From Solirubrobacteraceae bacterium (GTDB lineage: Bacteria > Actinomycetota > Thermoleophilia > Solirubrobacterales > Solirubrobacteraceae): a stretch of 64,000 nucleotides of DNA. The translations under genes and the position numbers were made by a program. The notes below the pieces were generated by a model. The model was given only the letters and a program-made list of their open reading frames with translations, was not told the origin of the DNA and searched no databases. Below are positions 43,732 to 50,374 of this stretch, in pieces. Positions within the stretch are counted from its first letter, which is position 1; each line of letters opens with the position of its first letter. The stretch spans positions 105,040-169,039 of the forward strand of contig JANWIP010000028.1 in the NCBI GenBank assembly GCA_025449845.1, read 5' to 3'.

Positions 43732-45168
43732 ATGGCGACTGCGACCGAGACCTTGCGCAACGTCATCGACGGCGAGCCCGCCGCAGGGGAGGGTGAGGAT
43801 GAGGCGATCCTGAATCCGTCCACCGGCGAGGAGCTCGCGCGAGCTCCTTTGTCAAGCGCGCAGGAGGTCGACCGGGCCGTGCGCGCCGCGCGCCGCGCCT
43901 TCCCGGGCTGGTCGGGCGCGACCCCCGCCGAACGTGCCACGGCGCTGCTGGCGCTGGCCGACATGGTCGACGAGCACGCCGAGGAGCTGGCGCGCTTGGA
44001 GGCGCTGAATGCCGGCAAGCCTCTGGCGGCGGTCACCAACGACGAGCTGCCTGTGATGGCGGACAATCTGCGTTTCTTCGCCGGCGCCGCGCGCTGCTTG
44101 GAGGGCCGCGCCGCGGGCGAGTACATGGAGGGGCACACCTCGTGGGTGCGGCGTGAGGCCACGGGTGTGGTTGGGCAGATCACGCCTTGGAACTACCCGC
44201 TGATGATGGCCATTTGGAAGATCGCTCCGGCTCTGGCGGCTGGCTGCACGATCGTTTTGAAGCCGGCCGAGACCACGCCGGTTACGACGGTGCGCTTCGC
44301 TGAACTGGCCGCAGACATCCTCCCGAAGGGCGTGCTCAATGTTGTGATGGGGCATGGCGAGCCTACGGGTGAGGCGCTTATTGGTCACCCCGAGGTGGAC
44401 ATGGTGTCTTTGACGGGGTCCGTTGAGACGGGGAAGCACATTGCGCGTGTGGCCGCGGATTCACTCAAGCGTGTGCATCTGGAGCTGGGGGGCAAGGCGC
44501 CCGTGATCGTCTTCGATGACGTCGGCATGGAAGCCGCGCTGGAGACGATCGCGGGCACCGCCTATTACAACGCCGGTCAGGACTGCACCGCCGCTACGCG
44601 CGTGCTTGCCGCTGAGGGGGTCTATGACGATGTCGTCTCTGGGCTCTCTTCGCAGGCCGGGGGGTTGGTGATTGGGGATACGCTCGATGCTGGGACTACG
44701 CTTGGTCCGGTCAACTCCGCGCGGCAGCGCTCGCGTGTTGAGGGGTTCCTGGAGCGCCGGCCTGCGCATGCCGAGGTTGTCACCGGGGGTGGGGAGCCTG
44801 AGCGGCCCGGGTTCTATCTGGAGCCGACCGTCGTGGCGGGGCTGCGGCAGGAGGACGAGATGATCCAGCGCGAGATCTTCGGGCCGGTCGTGACCGTGCA
44901 GCGTTTTGGCGATGAGGCGCAGGCGATCGAGTGGGCCAACGCGACCCGCTATGGGCTTGCTTCTTCGGTGTGGACGCGGGATATTGGGCGGGCGCTGCGC
45001 GTCAGTCGCGCGCTGCGCTTTGGGTGTGTGTGGATCAATGACCACATCCCGCTTGTCTCCGAGATGCCCCATGGGGGGTTCAAGGATTCGGGGTATGGCA
45101 AGGATCTGAGCGTTTACTCGCTTGAGGACTACACGGTCATCAAGCACGTCATGGCTTCGCTCGACTGA
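43732..45168 (+). CDS. aldehyde dehydrogenase, gamma-aminobutyraldehyde type
   Basis: This is a 478-residue NAD(P)-dependent aldehyde dehydrogenase. Landmarks are [19 protein letters not shown] (cofactor site), [16 protein letters not shown] with the catalytic Glu, the nucleophilic Cys in [12 protein letters not shown] and [12 protein letters not shown]. The ending [30 protein letters not shown] resembles aminobutyraldehyde dehydrogenases (PatD/YdcW), pointing to putrescine breakdown. AGGAG lies 7 nt before the ATG. The 84-nt gap before it is AT-richer than its surroundings and holds nothing else I can name. Confidence 0.9.
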   Translation: MATATETLRNVIDGEPAAGEGEDEAILNPSTGEELARAPLSSAQEVDRAVRAARRAFPGWSGATPAERATALLALADMVDEHAEELARLEALNAGKPLAAVTNDELPVMADNLRFFAGAARCLEGRAAGEYMEGHTSWVRREATGVVGQITPWNYPLMMAIWKIAPALAAGCTIVLKPAETTPVTTVRFAELAADILPKGVLNVVMGHGEPTGEALIGHPEVDMVSLTGSVETGKHIARVAADSLKRVHLELGGKAPVIVFDDVGMEAALETIAGTAYYNAGQDCTAATRVLAAEGVYDDVVSGLSSQAGGLVIGDTLDAGTTLGPVNSARQRSRVEGFLERRPAHAEVVTGGGEPERPGFYLEPTVVAGLRQEDEMIQREIFGPVVTVQRFGDEAQAIEWANATRYGLASSVWTRDIGRALRVSRALRFGCVWINDHIPLVSEMPHGGFKDSGYGKDLSVYSLEDYTVIKHVMASLD

Positions 45169-45193
45169 GCCGAGTCCTTCGAAGGCCCTTCGG

Positions 45194-45426
45194 CTATGCG
45201 GCGCGGCTGTGGTCGGGCCACAGGCCGGTGCGGACGCGCTCGTACAGCGTGTCCGGCGCCAGATCGGCGCCGCCGGGCCAGGCTACCGTTCCGGTCTCTG
45301 GGTCGACGTGAGCCTTCGTGATCCTTCCGGCGTCTTGGCCTGCTCGAACACCGGGCCTCGCATCCGGTCGAGCACCTCCACTTCGCCGAGTAGGCCGTCG
45401 GCGAAGGTGACTCGCAACGTTCGCAT
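45194..45426 (-). pseudogene. frameshifted DUF2442-family gene
   Basis: From ATG at 45426 the minus strand reads MRTLRVTFADGLLGEVEVLD and continues to FEQAKTPEG, then meets a stop near 45282. In the next frame it continues TKAHVDPETGTVAWPGGADL and then APDTLYERVR, ending at TAG 45196-45194. Together these make a full DUF2442 protein of about 77 residues, with the family's typical middle (short acidic core, WPGGADL, LY). The break is near 45320: GGATCACG fits GGATTCACG minus one T. DUF2442 proteins often sit in small toxin-antitoxin-like pairs. It could be a sequencing error. Divergent from the AbrB antitoxin. Confidence 0.78.
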
Positions 45427-45450
45427 TCGGGATACCGTCTAAACGCTCTA

Positions 45451-45484
45451 AGTAATACCATCAAGCCTTACCCAATGGTATACT
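45451..45484 (+). promoter_or_regulatory. -10 box and inverted repeat ahead of the AbrB antitoxin
   Basis: TATACT (45479-45484) lies exactly 6 nt before the GTG start at 45491, again leaderless spacing. AGTAATACCAT (45451-45461) and ATGGTATACT (45475-45484) form an imperfect inverted repeat that covers the core promoter, a likely site for antitoxin autorepression. Confidence 0.5.
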
Positions 45485-45490
45485 GCGTGT

Positions 45491-45715
45491 GTGCGTGTGA
45501 CGAGCAAGGGTCAGGTGACGATTCCCCAGACTGTCCGTCGGCGTCTCGGGATCACGCCCGGGAGTGAGGTCGACTTCGAGTTGGATGAACGCGGAGCACG
45601 CTTGGTGCGTGTGCCGACGAGCGAGGGCCGGAAGGTCGTAGAGCCGATGCTCGGGCGCGGCACCGTGGCGATGAGCACCGACGAGATCATGGCGCTCACG
45701 CGCGGGGATGACTGA
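45491..45715 (+). CDS. vapB: AbrB/MazE-family antitoxin
   Basis: This is a 74-residue protein with the SpoVT-AbrB swapped-hairpin domain at its N terminus: MRVTSKGQVTIPQTVRRRLGITPGSEVDFELDERGARLVRV (residues 1-41). The rest (about 42-74) is a short toxin-binding tail. It starts with GTG at 45491 and overlaps the next gene by 8 bases. It pairs with a PIN toxin as a VapBC module and should bind the inverted repeat in front of its own start. Confidence 0.9.
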   Translation: MRVTSKGQVTIPQTVRRRLGITPGSEVDFELDERGARLVRVPTSEGRKVVEPMLGRGTVAMSTDEIMALTRGDD

Positions 45716-46124
45716 CCTGCCGGTTCACGGCACGCTCGTGGACTCCAACGTCCTACTCGACCTCTTCACCGAGGATCCGGGGTGGCTTGAGTGGTCGCGG
45801 GATGCCCTTGTCGCGGCGATCGATGCCGGGCCCGTGGTCATCAACCCCATCGTCTACGCCGAGATCTCCGTTCGCTTCGAGCGCATCGAGGAGCTGGAGG
45901 ACGCGCTGCCCGAGCTGATCAAGCGCGAGGAGCTGCCATGGGCAGCGGCCTTTCTGGCCGGCAAGTGCTTTCTGGAGTACCGCAGGCGGGGCGGGTCCAA
46001 GCGCTCGCCTTTGCCCGACTTCTACATCGGAGCGCACGCCGCCGTCACGGGCCGCGCGCTCCTGACTCGCGACCCGGTGCGCTATCGCAGTGTGCTGCCG
46101 AGCCTTGATTTGATCAGCCCTTAG
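45708..46124 (+). CDS. vapC: PIN-domain toxin (VapC family)
   Basis: This is a 138-residue PIN ribonuclease. Acidic metal ligands are D12 in TLVDSNVLLDLF, E52 in PIVYAEISVRF, the Asp in SPLPDFYIGAHAAV and the Asp in LLTRDPVRYRS. The start ATG at 45708 overlaps the antitoxin stop region. It is the second of four toxin-antitoxin pairs in the window and lies directly upstream of the first leader module. Confidence 0.9.
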   Translation: MTDLPVHGTLVDSNVLLDLFTEDPGWLEWSRDALVAAIDAGPVVINPIVYAEISVRFERIEELEDALPELIKREELPWAAAFLAGKCFLEYRRRGGSKRSPLPDFYIGAHAAVTGRALLTRDPVRYRSVLPSLDLISP

Positions 46125-46166
46125 GGCGGTGCGACGGGCGCTGAGTGCGTTCGTTATGACTAGGGG

Positions 46167-46196
46167 TTGACTTCCATCGACGTTTCTGTCTAAGAT
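46167..46196 (+). promoter_or_regulatory. promoter of leader module, copy 1
   Basis: TTGACT (46167-46172) and TAAGAT (46191-46196) are separated by 18 nt, close to the housekeeping consensus. The second leader copy has TTGACA and TATAGT with the same 18-nt spacer, and both promoters lie at equal distance from their small ORF. That conservation in an otherwise diverged region makes this a well-supported promoter. Confidence 0.72.
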
Positions 46197-46331
46197 GGTT
46201 GATGTCAGGTGTCCACTAGTGGTTACCTGAAGTCATAGGTCTGGTTTTGGGGTCCCCCCTTGGGTTCGGACTTCAGCGCTGACGAGGGATGTATTGGAGA
46301 GGGACTTGATCGTCTTGGGAAGGGATGAGCG
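46197..46331 (+). other. conserved 5' leader, copy 1
   Basis: This is 135 nt between the promoter and the small ORF. It shares blocks with 62105-62240: CATAGGTC followed after a few bases by GGGTCC, then GGATGT or GAATGT, GGAGAGGGA-TT-GATCG, and AGGGATG just before the small ORF. CAGGT/ACCTG flank the palindrome CCACTAGTGG. It probably forms a structured RNA; I match it to no known riboswitch class. Confidence 0.5.
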
Positions 46332-46469
46332 ATGAGCGCCATTGCACACACCGCGCGTAGCGCGGCTACTGACTCTACGGCCCTTTTTCGGGGTCTAACT
46401 AGATGCGTCAGCATCACTGACGCATCTCTCTCTCTCTCTCTCTCTCTGGACGGCTTGGCTAGCAGCTAG
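46332..46469 (+). CDS. 45-residue leader peptide with (Leu-Ser) repeat, copy 1
   Basis: This small ORF (46 codons with stop) encodes a peptide beginning MSAIAHTARSAA, with core TRCVSITDASLSLSLSL and tail DGLASS. The copy at 62241-62378 has the same length and aligns without gaps (MS....TA..AA...TA, then an identical core). The Leu-Ser run is encoded by an 11-unit CT microsatellite. AAGGGA lies upstream as a possible ribosome site. In the +1-CT frame the ORF would stay open to a TGA overlapping the start of the secreted-protein gene (46579-46583, TGATG). It is too short for ordinary gene finders; conservation between two loci is the main evidence. Confidence 0.68.
   Translation: MSAIAHTARSAATDSTALFRGLTRCVSITDASLSLSLSLDGLASS
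46401..46447 (+). repeat. perfect hairpin plus (CT)11 microsatellite, copy 1
   Basis: AGATGCGTCA (46401-46410) and TGACGCATCT (46418-46427) pair perfectly around the loop GCATCAC. The last CT of the right arm starts a CT tract at 46426-46447 (11 units). The 27-nt hairpin is identical in copy 2, while flanking DNA has diverged, suggesting selection at the nucleotide level as well as on the encoded peptide. Confidence 0.9.
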
Positions 46470-46580
46470 AGCCAGTCGTCGGTCTGCCGCTTCGGCCGCC
46501 TCGCATGAGGTGGCTTTCTGCTGTCCGGGTCTGCACTCGGGCTCCACTGTTCTCGACTGCTCCGGGAGGGGATTAGTTTG

Positions 46581-49500
46581 ATGCGTTTGCGTTTGCTTGT
46601 GTTGGCCGGGCTGGTCGTGGGGCTGCTGGCGTCGATGAGCGGGTCCGCCTCGGCCGCGTTTACGTACTCGTTCGCCGGATCGCTCGAACGGTCGGGTGAA
46701 CCCTTCGGCGAACTTCAAGCAAGCAGCGTCGCGATCGACGATGCCAATGGGAAGACCTACGTGGCGGACTCGGGGCGGGGTGAAGTGGACGTCTTTGAAA
46801 CCTCCTCGGGTACGCAGCTGGCGACTTGGAACGGGTCTGCCGTGAGCAACCCGCCGGGTACGCCCGCAGGCTCTTTTGGCGGGCGCGAAGTCGCGGTCGC
46901 AGCGAACAACGCGACGGGGGACGTGTACGTGCTCGACACGACGAACGGCGTGGTCGACGTCTTCGATGGGACGGGTGGCTATGTCTGTCAGATCACGGGC
47001 GGCCCCACTCCCTCCGCAAGCGAGTGCAATGGCGCGGCGGGGAGCGATACTCCCGCGCACTCGTTCGTTGGGCCGCGGGCCATCGCGGTCGACCAGGCGA
47101 CGGGGAATATCTATGTCTTGGACGGGGGACACAGTGTGCTCGATATCTTCAGCGCGGGTGGCGCGTATCTGAGTCAGATCTCGATGGCCTCGGCTCCCGC
47201 CTTCCACGACTCCTCCAGTCGCAGTATTGCCGTGGATGACTTCAATGGCAATGTGTATGTGGCGGACTCCTTCCACGATGAAGTGTATGTGTTCAACGCG
47301 GCTGGGGCCTATGTCACAAATCTGAGCGCGGCGAGTACTCCCGCCGGGTCTTTCGGCCACGGTTATGTGAGCGTCGCGGCCGACGATGCGAGCGGTGAGG
47401 TGTACGTATCCGACAGCGCCGATGAGGTCACCGACATCTTCACGCCCTCGGATGAATATCTCACGCAGATCCTCGGATCTTCGGTCGATGGCCGTGGGAC
47501 CGCAATCGACCAGGCGAACAACAACGTCTATATCTCTGACATCGCGACGAGTGCCGTCTTCATCTTCGACGCCGTGCCCGTACCTGATGTTACGACGGGC
47601 GCCGCGTCGAACGTGCGGCCCACGAGCGTAATGCTGAACGGTACGGTCAACCCCGATGGGCTGCCCGTCACCTCGTGTGTCTTTGAATACGGCACGGATA
47701 CGTCATACGGGCAGAGCGTGCCGTGTGTGCAAAGCGTTGGGTCGGGCACGAGTCCGGTGGCGGTCAGCGCCGATCTCAGCGGTCTGCAGGAAGGCACCAC
47801 CTACCACTTCCGTCTGGTCGCCGAAAACGCCAACGGTCCCAACCAGGGAGCCGACGTGGAAGTCACTGTGCCCGCGCCGCCGACGATCGTCAGCGCGAAG
47901 GTCGCGAACCTGGGCTCCGGGGCGGCGGATCTCACGGCGCAAGTCAACTCGCACGCCGCGCCGAGCACGTATCACTTCGAATACGGCACCAGCACGGCGT
48001 ACGGGACAAGCGTGCCGGTCCCCGACGGTACGATCGCCGCGGGCCTGACCGCGCAGACGGTCGCTCAGCACGTGAGCGGTTTGCAAGCGAGCACGACCTA
48101 TCACTGGCGTATCGTTGCGCAGAACATCGCCGGCGTCACAACAGGAGCCGATCACACGTTCATCTACAGCCAGTCTGGGATCGGTCTGCCGGATAACCGT
48201 GCGTATGAGATGGTGACGCCGCCGCGGAAGAACGCGGCGTCGATCGGTAATGGTGGTTTCATTATCCCGCCTGATATTGCTGAGGGTGGTTCGCGGGTGA
48301 CCGGGTCGAGTATCCAGTGTTTTGGGGGTGCGGTTGGGTGTAATACTGATAGGGCGGCGATTTTTGGGGATCCGTATTTGTTTTCGCGGACGGCTGGTGG
48401 TTGGGTGACGACTCCGTTGGCGCCGTCGGCGGCTGGGCTGTTCGCTGATCAGCCTTCTAATGAGCCTTTGTTGGTGAACGCGGATGTGGGTACGGCGTTG
48501 TTTAGTGTGGGGACGCCGCCGGCGGATGAGGAAGACTGGTGGGCGCGGGGGTCTGACGGGTCGTTTGTGGATCTCGGTCCGGTGTCTCCGCCTGTGCGGG
48601 GGGCTCAGCAAGCAGCAACAGAGGGGGGTGTGGCTACTGTCGATCTCTCACACGTGGCTTGGACTGCTGAATCGGGATTCCTGTGGCCGTTTGATTCTTC
48701 CGTGGGCAAATCGGTTTATGAGTATGTGGGTGGGGGTAATTCGGCGCCTGTTTTGGTGGGAGTTAGTGGGGGGTTGGGCAGTACTGATTTGATCAGTGTT
48801 TGTGGGACGTTTCACGGCTCGCTCGAATCTCTGAACAGGATCAGCGCGATGTCGGCGGATGGTCGTAAGGTGTTCTTTACCGCGAAGGCGTGTTCGTCTG
48901 GATCTGGTGTGAATGCTGGTGTGCCGGTCCCGGCGGATGAGGTGTTTGCGCGTATCGACGAGTCGCGGTCGGTGTTGATTTCGGGTCGCTCGCCGGTTGG
49001 TTGTACGGGTGTGTGCCAGGGTTCAGAAGCGCGTGATGCGGAATTTGTAGGTGCGTCGGTGGATGGTTCCAGGGTGTTCTTTACGAGTGCTCAGCAGCTC
49101 ACGAACGACGCGAGCGAGGGCGGCACGGGATCGCCCTGCTCCCTGGCCGAAGGTAGTGGTTGCAACTTGTATGAGTATGATTTCGCGGCTCCGGGTGGGC
49201 GTAGCCTGGTCGCGGCGTCCGCTGGTGATTCGGGTGGTGGTGTCCCGCGGGTGCAGGGTGTGTTGGGGATCTCCGCGGATGGGTCGCACGCGTACTTCGT
49301 AGCGAAGGGCGTGTTGAGCACGACTGCCAACGACCAGGGTGCGGTGGCGCGTGATGGTGCGGAGAACTTGTACGTGTTCGAGCGTGACACGGCCTACCCG
49401 AATGGGCATGTCGCGTTCATCGGAACGCTGTCTGGTGCTGAACCCGCACAGTGGACGGAACCGACGGGTGGGCATGTGAGTGTGTCGCCTGATGGGCGGT

Positions 49501-50348
49501 TTTTGGTGTTCACGAGTCGTGCGTTGTTGACGGCGGACGATACGAGCTTGAGCGGCGCGTCGCAGGTGTTTCGTTATGACGCTGTGTCGGAGGTGTTGAC
49601 GCGTATCTCGATTGGTGACCGGGGGTTCAACGACAACGGGAACACCCAGGAGCGCTCGCCGTGCGAAGGTTTCTGTTCTGAGGATGCGGGCATCGCGCAG
49701 CCCGATTTCAAGGTGCCGGGTCCGGTGCGTTTGGATCCGACGATGTCGCACGATGGGTCGTTTGTGTTCTTCGAAAGCCCCGTCGCGTTAGCGCCCGGTG
49801 CGCTTGACGACGTGCGCGTCGCGACGAGTAATGGTGGTATCCCGACTTATGCGCAGAACGTTTATGAGTACCACGACGGCCGTGTGTATCTGATCAGTGA
49901 CGGTAAGGACACCGGGAACGTGGCTGTTGAAGCAGGGGGCGATGGATCCGATGTGAAGCTGATCGGGAGCGATGCTACGGGCGCGAATGTGTTCTTCGCG
50001 ACGTCCGATCGCCTCGTGCCGCAGGACACGGATACGGAGCTTGACTATTATGACGCGCGGATCTGTACCGCTGGCGACCCGTGCATCACGGCGCCGTCTG
50101 TGCCGGCTGGTTGTCTGGGTGAAGGATGCCACGGCGCGCCACCTCCCGCGCCGGGGGTGGCGGGCGCGGGGAGCGTGAGCTTCGCGGGCCCCGGGAATCT
50201 ACCTGTGCCAGCACCGGTGGCGGCGAAGAAGACCGTGGCGAAGAAGCGGCACGTCAAGCACAAGCTGCGTAAGCGCCCTAAACACAAGCGTGCGAAGGGC
50301 CGTAAGGCCGCGCGTGGCCTTCGCGGGAAGAAGGGGGGCCGGTCATGA
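46581..50348 (+). CDS. large secreted NHL-repeat / FN3-like / beta-propeller protein
   Basis: This is a 1255-residue exported protein. The signal peptide is residues 1-25 or so. Residues 30-330 carry NHL-type propeller repeats (VYVADS, VYVLDTTNG, IYVLDGGHS). Residues 335-525 hold two FN3-like domains, each with a FEYGTDTSYG and TTYHFRLVAEN pair. Residues 530-1200 contain GLPDNRAYEMVTPP and then TolB/PD40-like repeats. The tail is Lys/Arg-rich (KRHVKHKLRKRPKHKRAKGRK) with no LPXTG. ATG at 46581 has GGGAGGGG 9-16 nt upstream. Codon choice becomes more T-rich after about 48200, hinting at mosaic origin. Probably a surface adhesin or scaffold. Confidence 0.85.
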   Translation: MRLRLLVLAGLVVGLLASMSGSASAAFTYSFAGSLERSGEPFGELQASSVAIDDANGKTYVADSGRGEVDVFETSSGTQLATWNGSAVSNPPGTPAGSFGGREVAVAANNATGDVYVLDTTNGVVDVFDGTGGYVCQITGGPTPSASECNGAAGSDTPAHSFVGPRAIAVDQATGNIYVLDGGHSVLDIFSAGGAYLSQISMASAPAFHDSSSRSIAVDDFNGNVYVADSFHDEVYVFNAAGAYVTNLSAASTPAGSFGHGYVSVAADDASGEVYVSDSADEVTDIFTPSDEYLTQILGSSVDGRGTAIDQANNNVYISDIATSAVFIFDAVPVPDVTTGAASNVRPTSVMLNGTVNPDGLPVTSCVFEYGTDTSYGQSVPCVQSVGSGTSPVAVSADLSGLQEGTTYHFRLVAENANGPNQGADVEVTVPAPPTIVSAKVANLGSGAADLTAQVNSHAAPSTYHFEYGTSTAYGTSVPVPDGTIAAGLTAQTVAQHVSGLQASTTYHWRIVAQNIAGVTTGADHTFIYSQSGIGLPDNRAYEMVTPPRKNAASIGNGGFIIPPDIAEGGSRVTGSSIQCFGGAVGCNTDRAAIFGDPYLFSRTAGGWVTTPLAPSAAGLFADQPSNEPLLVNADVGTALFSVGTPPADEEDWWARGSDGSFVDLGPVSPPVRGAQQAATEGGVATVDLSHVAWTAESGFLWPFDSSVGKSVYEYVGGGNSAPVLVGVSGGLGSTDLISVCGTFHGSLESLNRISAMSADGRKVFFTAKACSSGSGVNAGVPVPADEVFARIDESRSVLISGRSPVGCTGVCQGSEARDAEFVGASVDGSRVFFTSAQQLTNDASEGGTGSPCSLAEGSGCNLYEYDFAAPGGRSLVAASAGDSGGGVPRVQGVLGISADGSHAYFVAKGVLSTTANDQGAVARDGAENLYVFERDTAYPNGHVAFIGTLSGAEPAQWTEPTGGHVSVSPDGRFLVFTSRALLTADDTSLSGASQVFRYDAVSEVLTRISIGDRGFNDNGNTQERSPCEGFCSEDAGIAQPDFKVPGPVRLDPTMSHDGSFVFFESPVALAPGALDDVRVATSNGGIPTYAQNVYEYHDGRVYLISDGKDTGNVAVEAGGDGSDVKLIGSDATGANVFFATSDRLVPQDTDTELDYYDARICTAGDPCITAPSVPAGCLGEGCHGAPPPAPGVAGAGSVSFAGPGNLPVPAPVAAKKTVAKKRHVKHKLRKRPKHKRAKGRKAARGLRGKKGGRS

Positions 50349-50374
50349 TCGGGTATCGGACAGGGGAGAGCACT

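Noticed and set aside
45129..45464. 111-codon minus-strand frame over the DUF2442 region
   Set aside because: Its translation is Arg/Ser-rich without family resemblance; the two DUF2442 halves lie in the other frames.
46325..46360. Alternative ATG at 46325 for the leader ORF
   Set aside because: That frame stops after 11 codons and has no counterpart in copy 2, whereas ATG 46332 gives a conserved 45-residue peptide.
46401..46447. Hairpin plus CT tract read as a simple intrinsic terminator
   Set aside because: The tract is CU, not U-rich, the hairpin is inside a conserved coding frame, and genes with good ribosome sites follow. Termination or pausing remains an alternative but is not needed.
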